From Chitinophagaceae bacterium (lineage in GTDB: Bacteria; Bacteroidota; Bacteroidia; Chitinophagales; Chitinophagaceae), in assembly GCA_009996675.1 (NCBI GenBank), contig JAACZQ010000007.1, positions 1 to 64,000 of the forward strand: DNA of 64,000 nucleotides, written 5' to 3'. The translations under genes were made by a program, and so were the position numbers. The notes below the pieces were generated by a model. The model ran no database searches, was not told the DNA's origin, and saw only the letters and a program-made list of their open reading frames with translations. Every line of letters begins with the position of its first letter. The stretch's first letter is position 1. Of this stretch, positions 24,052 to 33,127 are shown piece by piece.

Positions 24052-25695
24052 TCAGGACTCAAAAATTACTTTTTGTCCGGACCGGAGCCAGTTTTCATAT
24101 TGTTCCCCATAGTGAACATCCAGGTTTTTGCGCTTGATCTTGAGTGTAGGCGTTAATAATCCATTGGCAATGGTCCATTCTTCCCGGCAGATCACCAGGC
24201 AGGCCAGCTGCTCATGGTGGTCCAGCCCCTGGTTGATTTCCTGCATGAGTGCCTGCATTGTGTTTTCCAGTGATGCCTGCGGCTTATCCCGTACCTGCTC
24301 GGCCAGTGTACATAAGCCTATGGGGGCCGGTAAACCCGAGCCCGTTATACATACCTGTCCGATATGGGTATTGGCCTGTAACTGGTTTTCTATCGGACCC
24401 GGTGTAACATATTTACCCTTGCTGGTTTTGAACTGGTCTTTGATACGGCCAGTGATGGTAAGATATCCTTCTGCATCAATCACACCTTCATCACCCGTAC
24501 GCAGGTATCCCTCGTCAAAACTTTCTGCACTCAGTTCGGGTTCTTTGTAATAACCCAACATCGACGCATCGCTTTTTACTTGTACCTCCTGATCCTTGCC
24601 CAGCCGAACCGATACACCCGGATGCGGTTGCCCAACTGTTCCCATTTTAGCAGCACCCTTCCTGTTTACGTGCGAAAGCGCCACATTTTCTGTCATGCCA
24701 TAGGCTTCCAGTATTTCCATATCCAGTTTGGCATACCACTCCAACAGGCTTTTATGAATGGGTGACGCCCCTGTAAAAATGTAACGGGCACGGGAAAGAC
24801 CCAGTTTTTTACGGATCAGTTTTTTGAACAGGGTTGATACGATTGGTATACTTAGTATGCGGTTTAACCTGGACTGTGGTATTTTCTTCAGAATTCCTTC
24901 CTGCATTTTTTCCCAGATACGGGGTACTGCCAGGAATACCGTTGGACGTGTATACGCTAAATTATCTGCAAAACGGTCCAGCGATTCCACAAAATATACT
25001 GTACTGCCGGTAAATATGGTTCCGCATTCTACCAGCATTCTCTCGGCAACATGACAAAGCGGTAAATAGGAAAAGAATATCTCTTTCTGAATACCGGGAA
25101 AGTTTTTGAGGAATGCATCTACCGCAAAAGCCATGGCATGAAAACTATGCATGACTCCTTTGGGCTGACCGGTGGTACCCGATGTGTACACGATTGAAGC
25201 AAGCGACTGTGGATCTATCTCCGGAACACCTGTCATGGGCGAATGTGTTTTTACCAGCTCATCCCAATTCAAACATCCAGCATTCGGATAGAAAGGAAAA
25301 CTTACCTGAGTAAGATGATCTGGTATACCACTGCGCATGTATTCCGGCTGATCAAGCTTACCAACAAATACCAGTTTGGATTCGCTGTGTGCAATGATCT
25401 CGCGCAAAGATTCCGGCGTGATATTGGGATATAAGGGCACGCATACACAACCCGCCATGGCAATGGCCAGGTCTGCCATGATCCAGTGTGCACAGTTTTT
25501 ACTGAGTATGGCCACACGGTCGCCCTGCCCTATGCCCAATGTCTGCAATGCGGTAGCCATCCTGCGAATTTCCTGCCCTGCCTCTCCCCAGGTAAATTTT
25601 TGGTATACACCATTCACAGGTTCCGCCAGGAATAATTGTCCGGGTTGTGATTGCTCAAAAGCACAAAACTTATCTGTAATCAGCGGATAGCGCAT
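24052..25695 (-). CDS. AMP-forming long-chain acyl-CoA synthetase
   Basis: The protein has 547 residues. The ATP/AMP signature YTSGTTGQPKGVMHS sits near residue 168. Later motifs are LEAYGMTEN near 335, YLRTGDEG near 400 and KDQFKTSKGKYVTPGPIE near 420, all usual for fatty acyl-CoA ligases. The enzyme activates a carboxylic acid, most likely a fatty acid, to its CoA thioester with ATP. A single operon with the acyltransferase gene 5 bases upstream suggests that both feed or remodel membrane lipids. Chain-length preference cannot be read from the sequence. Confidence 0.9.
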   Translation of the reverse strand: MRYPLITDKFCAFEQSQPGQLFLAEPVNGVYQKFTWGEAGQEIRRMATALQTLGIGQGDRVAILSKNCAHWIMADLAIAMAGCVCVPLYPNITPESLREIIAHSESKLVFVGKLDQPEYMRSGIPDHLTQVSFPFYPNAGCLNWDELVKTHSPMTGVPEIDPQSLASIVYTSGTTGQPKGVMHSFHAMAFAVDAFLKNFPGIQKEIFFSYLPLCHVAERMLVECGTIFTGSTVYFVESLDRFADNLAYTRPTVFLAVPRIWEKMQEGILKKIPQSRLNRILSIPIVSTLFKKLIRKKLGLSRARYIFTGASPIHKSLLEWYAKLDMEILEAYGMTENVALSHVNRKGAAKMGTVGQPHPGVSVRLGKDQEVQVKSDASMLGYYKEPELSAESFDEGYLRTGDEGVIDAEGYLTITGRIKDQFKTSKGKYVTPGPIENQLQANTHIGQVCITGSGLPAPIGLCTLAEQVRDKPQASLENTMQALMQEINQGLDHHEQLACLVICREEWTIANGLLTPTLKIKRKNLDVHYGEQYENWLRSGQKVIFES

Positions 25696-25700
25696 ATTGT

Positions 25701-26279
25701 TTAAGGTTGGGTTTCTGAGACCGGTTTTTGCAGGTGTGATAATCCATATTCCGGTATTTTCCCCATCACCGGGGCATAAAAATCAATGATGCGTTTGAAA
25801 TCGGCCGCTTCATCTACGCCGGCATAAAAGGGATCCGAAAAATATACCTGCTTTCTGCCAAAATCCAGCGCCGCCATAACAATGGGTACATTGGCTTTAC
25901 GGGCAATATGATAAAAGCCGGTTCTTAACCGATCCACTCGCTTACGAGTTCCTTCCGGGGAGAGGGCTAAAACAAATCTTTCCTGTGTATTGAACAGGTC
26001 TGCCACCTGCTCCACCATCTGGTGTTTTTCTGATCGCTCTACCGGGTATCCGCCCATCAGGCGAAAGAAAAAACCAAAAGGACCCTTAAACAATTCTGCT
26101 TTGCCCAGGTATTTTACATGATGTAAGCGCAATACACTGCGTACGGCCAGTCCGATTATAAAATCCCAGGAACTGGTATGCGGCGCAACAATAATGATGC
26201 ATTTCTGCAGATGGTTGGGGAAACGGGTATCCACCTGCCAGCCGTTTAAACGGAGGTATAGTTGCCAAAGCAATCGCAT
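25701..26279 (-). CDS. small PlsC-like acyltransferase
   Basis: The protein has 192 residues, short for the family. The LPLAT core is present: VAPHTSSWDFIIG is the H-x4-D motif and LSPEGTRKRVDRLRTGFYHI holds the EGTR motif. It transfers acyl chains to a glycerophosphate or similar hydroxyl acceptor at the inner membrane. Lack of a clear N-terminal membrane helix and the short length match the group annotated simply as 1-acyl-sn-glycerol-3-phosphate acyltransferase. It precedes the acyl-CoA ligase in a likely two-gene operon. Confidence 0.85.
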   Translation of the reverse strand: MRLLWQLYLRLNGWQVDTRFPNHLQKCIIIVAPHTSSWDFIIGLAVRSVLRLHHVKYLGKAELFKGPFGFFFRLMGGYPVERSEKHQMVEQVADLFNTQERFVLALSPEGTRKRVDRLRTGFYHIARKANVPIVMAALDFGRKQVYFSDPFYAGVDEAADFKRIIDFYAPVMGKIPEYGLSHLQKPVSETQP

Positions 26280-26366
26280 ACAACAAGTTAAGATTTAATT
26301 TGAAAATCCGGGCGGGTAAATAAACCCGGATCAGCGATACATTAATGGTGCCGAGCCGGCTTCACA

Positions 26367-28406
26367 CTATTGCTTTAACTGATCCAGTTCTTTCTGCAAG
26401 CGGAACATTTCATCCCGTAACCTGGCAGCTTCTATAAAGTCGAGATCACGTGCCGCTTTTTCCATCGCTTTTCGGGTACCCGATACCGCTTTCTCCAGTT
26501 GGGGGATGGTTTTATAGATTTCCTGTTCCTCGGCCGCCACCGGTACCAGCTGCTCATGCTGCTGGAGTGCATAAGGATTGGAAGGATCATATCCTTTGAT
26601 ATCCAGTACCGAAGTTTGTGCAAAAACCTGCTCCTTACTTTTGGTTACCGTTTGCGGAATAATACCGTGTGCCGTATTATAAGCAATCTGTTTTTCCCGG
26701 CGGCGCATGGTTTCATCCATGGTTCTTTGCATGCTTTCTGTAATGGTATCGGCATAAAAAATAACCATTCCTTTTACGTTTCGCGCAGCACGACCTGCTG
26801 TTTGGGTGAGGGACCGTTCATTTCGCAGGAATCCTTCCTTGTCGGCATCCAGTATGGCAACCAATGATACTTCGGGTAAATCAAGCCCTTCACGCAACAG
26901 GTTTACACCCACCAGCACATCAATCACTCCCAATCGCAGATCACGTAATATTTCGACCCGTTCCAGTGTATCCACATCGCTGTGTATGTATTTGGATTTG
27001 ATATTGATCCTTCCGAGGTATTTATCCATTTCCTCGGCCATCCGCTTGGTTAATGTTGTTACCAATACCCGGTCGCCCTCTTTCACTCGTTTATCTATTT
27101 CATCCAGCAAATCGTCGATCTGGTTGGCACTGGGCCGCACTTCAATGGGCGGGTCGAGTAAGCCCGTCGGACGAACAATCTGTTCTACCACCACACCGCC
27201 GGTACGCTCCAGTTCATAATCGCCCGGGGTAGCGCTGACAAATATGGTTTGTCCCACCAGGCTTTCAAATTCATGAAAATTCAATGGCCGGTTATCCATG
27301 GCACTGGGCAGGCGGAAACCATAATCTACCAGTACCAGTTTGCGGCTCCGGTCGCCACCATACATACCTGCTACCTGCGGAATGGTCTGGTGACTTTCAT
27401 CAATCACACATAAAAAATCTTTGGGGAAATAATCCAGCAAACAGAAGGGCCGGGTACCGGGTGCGCGACGGTCAAAAAAGCGTGAATAATTTTCAATACC
27501 ATTACAATAACCCAGTTCGCGGATCATTTCCAGGTCATATTCCACGCGTTCTTTCAATCGCTGCGCTTCTATGAACTTGCCGATACTTTTAAAATATTCC
27601 ACCTGAGCCATCATTTCATCCTGTATCTCATGCATCACCTGCTGGATCATATCCTTGGGTGCCAGGTAAAGATTCGCCGGGAAGATGGCCGCATTTTCCA
27701 TCAGACCAATTCTTTTTCCGCTGCTGGTTTCAATACTTTCTATCTCTTCAATTTCATCACCAAAAAACGTAATGCGATAACCAAAGTCCACATAAGGCAG
27801 GTTGATATCCACGGTATCTCCTTTCACCCGGAAGGTTCCCCGCTTAAATTCTTCCTGGCTCCGGTTATACAAGGAGTTCACCAGGCTGTGCAGAAAACCC
27901 TGACGGGAAATAACCTGTCCGCGTTCAATGCGGATGATCCCGTTTTCATATTCGGTGGGATTACCCATACCATAGATACAACTCACACTGGCTACCACAA
28001 TAATATCCCGGCGACCACTCAGCAATTGCGATGTGGCCTGCAGACGCAGTTTATCCAGCTCTTCATTGATACTTAAATCTTTTTCGATATAAGTGTCGCT
28101 CACCGGCATATAGGCTTCGGGCTGGTAGTAGTCGTAATAACTCACAAAATACCCAACTGCATTATCGGGAAAGAATTGTTTAAACTCACCATACAATTGC
28201 GCCACCAGTGTTTTGTTATGCGTCAGCACCAGGGTTGGTCGCTGCACCTGTTCTATGACATTGGCAATGGTGAATGTTTTACCGCTACCCGTAACACCCA
28301 GTAAGGTCTGGTATTGCTCTCCATCCAAAAGGCCCCTGGTCAGCTGTTCGATGGCGTTGGGCTGATCACCGGCGGGGCTATAAGGTGCATGGAGTTTGAA
28401 CGGCAT
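26367..28406 (-). CDS. uvrB: excinuclease ABC subunit B
   Basis: The protein has 679 residues from ATG 28406 (MPFKLHAPYSPAGDQPNAIE). A TTG six codons upstream is not favoured. It has the Walker A motif GVTGSGKTFTIANV, the beta-hairpin that grips damaged DNA (YYDYYQPEAYMP), helicase motifs through the centre (SVSCIYGMGNP, QTAGRAARN) and the C-terminal UVR motif (KAARDLDFIEAARLRDEM) that contacts UvrC. In nucleotide excision repair it verifies lesions loaded by UvrA. uvrA and uvrC are not in the window. It is transcribed divergently from a PAS sensor kinase. Confidence 0.97.
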   Translation of the reverse strand: MPFKLHAPYSPAGDQPNAIEQLTRGLLDGEQYQTLLGVTGSGKTFTIANVIEQVQRPTLVLTHNKTLVAQLYGEFKQFFPDNAVGYFVSYYDYYQPEAYMPVSDTYIEKDLSINEELDKLRLQATSQLLSGRRDIIVVASVSCIYGMGNPTEYENGIIRIERGQVISRQGFLHSLVNSLYNRSQEEFKRGTFRVKGDTVDINLPYVDFGYRITFFGDEIEEIESIETSSGKRIGLMENAAIFPANLYLAPKDMIQQVMHEIQDEMMAQVEYFKSIGKFIEAQRLKERVEYDLEMIRELGYCNGIENYSRFFDRRAPGTRPFCLLDYFPKDFLCVIDESHQTIPQVAGMYGGDRSRKLVLVDYGFRLPSAMDNRPLNFHEFESLVGQTIFVSATPGDYELERTGGVVVEQIVRPTGLLDPPIEVRPSANQIDDLLDEIDKRVKEGDRVLVTTLTKRMAEEMDKYLGRINIKSKYIHSDVDTLERVEILRDLRLGVIDVLVGVNLLREGLDLPEVSLVAILDADKEGFLRNERSLTQTAGRAARNVKGMVIFYADTITESMQRTMDETMRRREKQIAYNTAHGIIPQTVTKSKEQVFAQTSVLDIKGYDPSNPYALQQHEQLVPVAAEEQEIYKTIPQLEKAVSGTRKAMEKAARDLDFIEAARLRDEMFRLQKELDQLKQ

Positions 28407-28421
28407 AGTTAAAGATATCTG

Positions 28422-28429
28422 CAAAGTTA
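28422..28429 (-). promoter_or_regulatory. uvrB promoter -7 box (TAACTTTG)
   Basis: On the minus strand TAACTTTG matches the Bacteroidota -7 consensus TAnnTTTG and sits 15 bases before ATG 28406, implying a leader of about 9 bases. The -33 element is not obvious. Confidence 0.5.
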
Positions 28430-28545
28430 CGCCATCCGGCTTACCTGCTCATGCTTATTCAGAACGACTTTTCACGGGTATACGGAAAACCTGTTTATTG
28501 TTTATTTGTTTCTGCTTATTTTTAATTGGTTTTACCCTTACCCTT

Positions 28546-29637
28546 ATGAACGCAGCTTCGGATACCACCCATACACCAGGGCCTTTTAACCTGGAACATT
28601 TTTTTGAATTATCAGCTGACCTTTTCTGCATTGCCGGTTTTGACGGTTATTTCCGGAAAATAAACAGCGCAGTCTGCAATGTGCTGGGCTATACGCGGGA
28701 TGAATTGCTGGCTTCTCCCATATACACGTTCATTCATCCCGATGACCGGGAACGTACAGCTCAATACCGCAAGGAGCTGGTGAACGGGGTTCCATTGCTG
28801 AATTTTGAAAACCGGTATATCGGTAAAAACGGACAGGTTATCTGGCTTTCCTGGACTTCTATGCCTTCCGCAAGTGAAGCGGTGGTTTATGCCATTGCCA
28901 AAAATATTACGCACAAGAAAAAACTGGATGAAGACCGGAATGCTTTGCTGGATGACCTGACAAAGAATAACGCGAGCCTCAAACAATTGAATTATACCAC
29001 ATCGCACGATTTGCGTTCGCCTGTGAATAACCTCTTGTCCGTTTTTACACTCATGGATAATGTACAGATTCAGGACCCGGAAGCCATTAAACTTTTTACC
29101 GTGCTGCGCAGTGCAACGGGACAATTACAGAAAATACTGAGTAATTATATAGATGTATTGGGTAATAAAGATGTGCTGATGGTTAAAATGGAAACCCTGT
29201 CTATGCAAGACGCTTTTGACCGGGTCACCGCTTCCATTCAAACCCTGATTCAAACCTCCCGCACCCGTTTTGCTGTTGATTTTTCGGGAGCGCCGGAAGT
29301 GGTCTTTAATAAAAGTTATCTCGATAGTATTTTCCTCAACCTGATCACCAATTCCATCAAATACGCCAAACCCGATTCAAACCCTGAAATTACCATTCAT
29401 ACCAATAAGAAAGCTGGGTTTATTGAACTGGTATTCTGCGATAAGGGACAGGGGTTTGACCTGGATAAAGTACGCGACAAGGTTTTCGGATTCCAGAAAA
29501 CCTTTCACCAGCATGCAGATAGCAAAGGCATTGGCCTCTACCTGGTATACAATCACATGATAAACCTGGGTGGCAGTATTTCCCTCGACAGTGCGCCGAA
29601 TGAGGGCGCTTGTTTTACCTTGCTGTTTAAGGCGTAA
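28546..29637 (+). CDS. PAS-domain sensor histidine kinase
   Basis: The protein has 363 residues from ATG 28546. The frame is open back to 28396, overlapping the uvrB start, and would add one hydrophobic segment. A PAS domain (residues 17-125: FELSADLFCIAGFDGYFRKI, FENRYIGKNGQVIWLSW) senses an unknown signal. A HisKA-like helix pair has the phospho-acceptor in TTSHDLRSPVNNLLSVF near 155, and a HATPase domain shows NLITNSIKYA and SKGIGLYLVYNHM. It is soluble when started at 28546. No response regulator is adjacent, so it is an orphan kinase. Confidence 0.83.
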   Translation: MNAASDTTHTPGPFNLEHFFELSADLFCIAGFDGYFRKINSAVCNVLGYTRDELLASPIYTFIHPDDRERTAQYRKELVNGVPLLNFENRYIGKNGQVIWLSWTSMPSASEAVVYAIAKNITHKKKLDEDRNALLDDLTKNNASLKQLNYTTSHDLRSPVNNLLSVFTLMDNVQIQDPEAIKLFTVLRSATGQLQKILSNYIDVLGNKDVLMVKMETLSMQDAFDRVTASIQTLIQTSRTRFAVDFSGAPEVVFNKSYLDSIFLNLITNSIKYAKPDSNPEITIHTNKKAGFIELVFCDKGQGFDLDKVRDKVFGFQKTFHQHADSKGIGLYLVYNHMINLGGSISLDSAPNEGACFTLLFKA

Positions 29638-29712
29638 CGCACGCTCCGTTTAAAACAATACCCGTCTGTGATTTCCGTTTTCGCATTCGCGCCAGCAAAC
29701 TGAGCGGCTTCT

Positions 29713-30008
29713 TTTAAAGGCGGCATCAATGGGTGGTTAAATACCTGGAGAAAAACCTGGTCACACCCGAACGCTTTAAGCAGTTATCCGGAGCCGGAAG
29801 CCGGGCCAGTGTAAAAGTTGAATTCACAATCGGTGCCGATGGCCTGCTCCAGGAAATATATATCCTGCATTCCGTTGAGTGGTCTGTGGATGCGGAAACA
29901 ATCCGGGTAATCAAAGCGGCTCCGACCCGGGAACCCGCCATTCAACCCGGCAGGCCCGTTATTTACCGCCACAGGCAGTCAATGAGCTATGTTGTTTCTT
30001 CTTTCTGA
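29713..30008 (+). pseudogene. remnant of a TonB C-terminal domain, frameshifted
   Basis: Frame 1 from 29713 gives FKGGINGW. Shifting by one base at the GGTGGTTA near 29733-29739, it continues as VKYLEKNLVTPERFKQLSGA and then VKVEFTIGADGLLQE. Together these match the TonB C-terminal domain (F-P-G-G-x-x-A-W-x-x-Y-L-x-x-N-L, then V-x-F-x-V-x-x-D-G). The N-terminal membrane helix and Pro-rich linker of TonB are missing, and a TGA lies at 29701. It is most simply a decayed fragment; a 91-residue protein from GTG 29733 is the alternative. Confidence 0.6.
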
Positions 30009-30097
30009 ATTGAAAATCAATATTTTGTATGGTTTTTTCGGATTTAATGTAAAGAAATTGTTACCAAGTCGTAACTTAAGGGAAGAAAATCCCGGAT

Positions 30098-31306
30098 TTG
30101 CGCAGGCTTGGTTACATATGGATCCTTTGGCTTGGTTTCGGCTTTTCCACCGTTCATGCACAAAAAACGGGGGACAGGCAGGAGCTGGTGATTGATTTTT
30201 ATGGCGATAGCCTCCGGCTGTCAACCAGTACAGCCATACAGGTTCAAACAGAAAATCGCATTTCACATGATGCCATCGTGCACTTCTACAAGCAGTTGCA
30301 CAACCAACCAGCCACAGCATCACTGGTAGCAGGACTTGATGCTTATCGGCAGGACAAAAAGTTGGACGACTGGTTATTGTATCAGTTGATTCGCAGCACA
30401 GCAGAACAGATCAGTCCTAAATCAAGCAACTATCACCGATACACATTATACAAATGGCTTTTATTGAATGAGCTGGGTTTCCAGGCCATCACCCGTTTGC
30501 GTAACGATACCCTGCTGCTCTATGTGCACAGCGAGGAAATGATTTATGATATCCCGCACTTTTACCAGGATGGTAAACAATTTGTTTGTTTGAATTACCA
30601 CGACTACGGCAATAATATTCAGTTTGATACCGGCGAACGCTTTACCCAAACAGCCCTGGATTTTGGTGGCTCACAGGCTTTCTCCTATAAAATCAGTACA
30701 CTGCCCGACTTTAAAACAGAGCAGTATGCCGTTAAAGAACTGGCTTTTGATTATGGCAGCCGGGATTATAATTTTAAGGTATTACTGAATAAACAAGTGA
30801 AACAGTTATTCAATAATTATCCCGTGGTGGATTATGCCAGTCAGTTTAATATCCCCCTCAGCCGAACCACCTATAACTCACTCATTCCTTTATTGAAAGA
30901 TGCGGTTAAAGGGATGTCTCAGAAAAAAGGCGTGGACTACCTGATGCATTTTACCCGCTCTGCTTTTGCCTTCGACACAGATATCCGAGCCTTTGGCAAG
31001 GAAAAAAGGCTATCGCCGGAGCAAACGCTGTTGTATGATTACAGCGATTGCGAAGACAGATCCGCATTTTTCTTTTTTCTGGTGAAAGAAATCTATCAGT
31101 TGCCCATGATTGTTCTCTCTTATCCCACCCATATTACCGTGGCGGTTCAGTTCGATGAGCCCATGGGTAATCCCATTTTGTATAAGGGCAGTCAGTACTG
31201 GGTTTGTGAGCCCACGCCGCAGAAAAAGGACCTGAAACTCGGACAATTACTCCCCTCGCTCAGGAAACAGGCTTTTGAAGTGGTTTACCAGTATTCACCG
31301 AAGTAG
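30098..31306 (+). CDS. exported transglutaminase-like protein
   Basis: The protein has 402 residues from a TTG at 30098. The signal peptide MRRLGYIWILWLGFGFSTVH leads to an AQ cleavage site. The central region is unknown. Near residues 300-355 lie DYLMHFTRSAFAFDTD, then DYSDCEDRSAFFFFLVKEIY with the likely nucleophile Cys, and SYPTHITVAVQF with the likely His. This Cys/His layout resembles the transglutaminase-like cysteine protease superfamily, in which the Cys sits before a long helix. Activity is inferred. It is free-standing, with gaps of over 90 bases on both sides. Confidence 0.7.
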   Translation: MRRLGYIWILWLGFGFSTVHAQKTGDRQELVIDFYGDSLRLSTSTAIQVQTENRISHDAIVHFYKQLHNQPATASLVAGLDAYRQDKKLDDWLLYQLIRSTAEQISPKSSNYHRYTLYKWLLLNELGFQAITRLRNDTLLLYVHSEEMIYDIPHFYQDGKQFVCLNYHDYGNNIQFDTGERFTQTALDFGGSQAFSYKISTLPDFKTEQYAVKELAFDYGSRDYNFKVLLNKQVKQLFNNYPVVDYASQFNIPLSRTTYNSLIPLLKDAVKGMSQKKGVDYLMHFTRSAFAFDTDIRAFGKEKRLSPEQTLLYDYSDCEDRSAFFFFLVKEIYQLPMIVLSYPTHITVAVQFDEPMGNPILYKGSQYWVCEPTPQKKDLKLGQLLPSLRKQAFEVVYQYSPK

Positions 31307-31461
31307 TCCGGGGTAATTTATCTGGGCATATACCCGTACACGACCGTTCATCGAACGCCTGGCCATCCTTCCCGAAAAAAATTTATCTTTTTTGTCTGAT
31401 CGGCTTTCCGCTGTTCGTCATAACCCTGTTCAACTTATTTAAAACAGTTAAAACAAACTTC

Positions 31462-31800
31462 ATGAAAAACTTTATGTTTCTTTTCCGCGGCGGTCTTGAT
31501 CCGCAATCGGCTTCTCCCGAAGAAATGCAGCAAAACATGGAAAAATGGTTTGCCTGGGTTAACGACCTGCAATCAAAAGGTATTTATACTGCAGGTGAAG
31601 CCCTGATGCCTACTGGCAAGACCTTACACAAAAACCAGGTGGTGACCGACGGCCCCTTTGTAGAAAGCAAGGAAATTGTGGGCGGTTTCTTTATTGTTAA
31701 AGCAGAAAACCTGGACGCAGCCCTGGAAATTGCGAAAGGCTGTCCCGATCTTCCCCTGGGTGGTTCTGTGGAAGTGCGTGATGTGGTTGTTTTTGAATGA
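31462..31800 (+). CDS. YCII-related (DGPF domain) protein
   Basis: The protein has 112 residues. It shows FMFLFRGGLD at the start, the family motif TDGPFVESKEIVGGFFIVKA and a closing RDVVVF. The family adopts a ferredoxin-like fold with an uncertain enzymatic role. Its stop codon overlaps the start of the ECF sigma gene (ATGA), so the pair is translationally coupled. DGPF proteins are established partners of ECF42-type sigma factors and are thought to be their targets or modulators. Confidence 0.88.
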   Translation: MKNFMFLFRGGLDPQSASPEEMQQNMEKWFAWVNDLQSKGIYTAGEALMPTGKTLHKNQVVTDGPFVESKEIVGGFFIVKAENLDAALEIAKGCPDLPLGGSVEVRDVVVFE

Positions 31801-33059
31801 GTGCACCGTTAGCACATACCGACCAACTAATCGACCATCTTTTCCGGCGGCAGTCGGGGAAGATGGTTGCTGTTTTAACCCATCTTTTCGGCATATCTGA
31901 ACTGGCCCTGGTTGAAGATGTGGTACAGGAGTCTTTTTTATATGCCCTGCAAACCTGGAAACTGCGCGGTATTCCCAATAATGCCGAAGCCTGGTTATTG
32001 CAGGTGGCTAAAAACAAAGCCATTGATCATCTGCGGCGCAAGCAATACCACCAACGATACCTCCAACAGGCCACCAGCAATATGGCCGAAACGATCGATG
32101 TTTTTTTTCACGATCAGGAAATGGCCGACAGTCAGCTGAGAATGATTTTTGCCTGTTGCCATCCGCAACTGAAGGAGGCGGATCAGTTGGCGCTAACCCT
32201 GAACCTGGTATTTTCTTTTTCCATAGCTGAAATCGCCCGAGCATTGGTGACTACCGAAAGTCAGGTACAGAAAAGATTGTTCCGCGCAAAAGCCTTGCTG
32301 AAAACAGGGGAGATTCAGCTGGAAATACCGGCAGGCGCCAGTCTCGCCAGCCGCTCCGAAACCGTATACACCGTTTTATATCTTTTATTTAATGAGGGCT
32401 ATTGTTCTACCAAGGCTGATGCGTTTATTCGCCACGATTTATGTATGGAAGCCATGCGCTGCTGCAAACTGTTGGGAGAACACAAGCAAACCGCTGGGCC
32501 ACCCGTTTTTGCTTTGCTTGCTTTGATGTGTTTTCATGCCGCCCGCTTCAACAGCCGCATCGATGCCGGTGATGAAATGATCCTGTTGCAACACCAGGAC
32601 CGAAGCAGCTGGGATCATGAATTGATGGATGTGGGCCGCCGTTACCTGGAACAATCCGCCGATGGAACGTTCATTAGCCGCTACCATTTGGAAGCCTCTA
32701 TTGCGGCAGAACATGCATTGGCAAAAAGTTTTGACAGCACCAATTGGCCCCGTCTGCTTTTCTTGTTTGACCTGCTGGTACAGCTCTATCCATCCCCTGT
32801 AGCCATGCTCAACCGTGCGGTTGTGCTCGCAGAAAATGATAATGTACAGCAGGCTATTGCTGCCGTATTACATATTCCCGGTATTGAATTACTGCTGCAA
32901 ACACAGCATTTATACAGTGCGGTGCTGGGCGACTTATATGCGAAACTAAGCGAGCAGGTTAAAGCGCTGGAATATTTTCAACAGGCACAAAGTCTCACCC
33001 GATCACAGGCAGAGCAAAAACTCTTGCATCAAAAAATTGCAGCACTTAAACGGGAATAA
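31797..33059 (+). CDS. ECF sigma factor with C-terminal TPR-like extension (ECF42 type)
   Basis: The protein has 420 residues. Region sigma-2 lies at 10-80 (LVEDVVQESFLYALQTWKLR) and sigma-4 at 110-165 (LALTLNLVFSFSIAEIARAL, VQKRLFRAKALLK). The C-terminal 240 residues are helical with FNEGY near 200 and LNRAVVLAENDNVQQAIAAV near 335, the TPR-like extension typical of ECF42. These sigma factors lack a classical anti-sigma and use the extension for control. The overlap with the upstream DGPF gene supports this assignment. A terminator follows at 33063. Confidence 0.88.
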   Translation: MSAPLAHTDQLIDHLFRRQSGKMVAVLTHLFGISELALVEDVVQESFLYALQTWKLRGIPNNAEAWLLQVAKNKAIDHLRRKQYHQRYLQQATSNMAETIDVFFHDQEMADSQLRMIFACCHPQLKEADQLALTLNLVFSFSIAEIARALVTTESQVQKRLFRAKALLKTGEIQLEIPAGASLASRSETVYTVLYLLFNEGYCSTKADAFIRHDLCMEAMRCCKLLGEHKQTAGPPVFALLALMCFHAARFNSRIDAGDEMILLQHQDRSSWDHELMDVGRRYLEQSADGTFISRYHLEASIAAEHALAKSFDSTNWPRLLFLFDLLVQLYPSPVAMLNRAVVLAENDNVQQAIAAVLHIPGIELLLQTQHLYSAVLGDLYAKLSEQVKALEYFQQAQSLTRSQAEQKLLHQKIAALKRE

Positions 33060-33062
33060 AAG

Positions 33063-33086
33063 AACCGCCCGAATAATCGGGCGGTT
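33063..33086 (+). terminator. rho-independent terminator
   Basis: AACCGCCCGA (33063-33072) and TCGGGCGGTT (33077-33086) are perfectly paired around ATAA. It lies 3 bases after the ECF gene stop and faces the convergent DUF4097-like gene. Confidence 0.85.
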
Positions 33087-33127
33087 GATACACATGAGAA
33101 AAGGAATGAGAACCTATTTAATCAATA

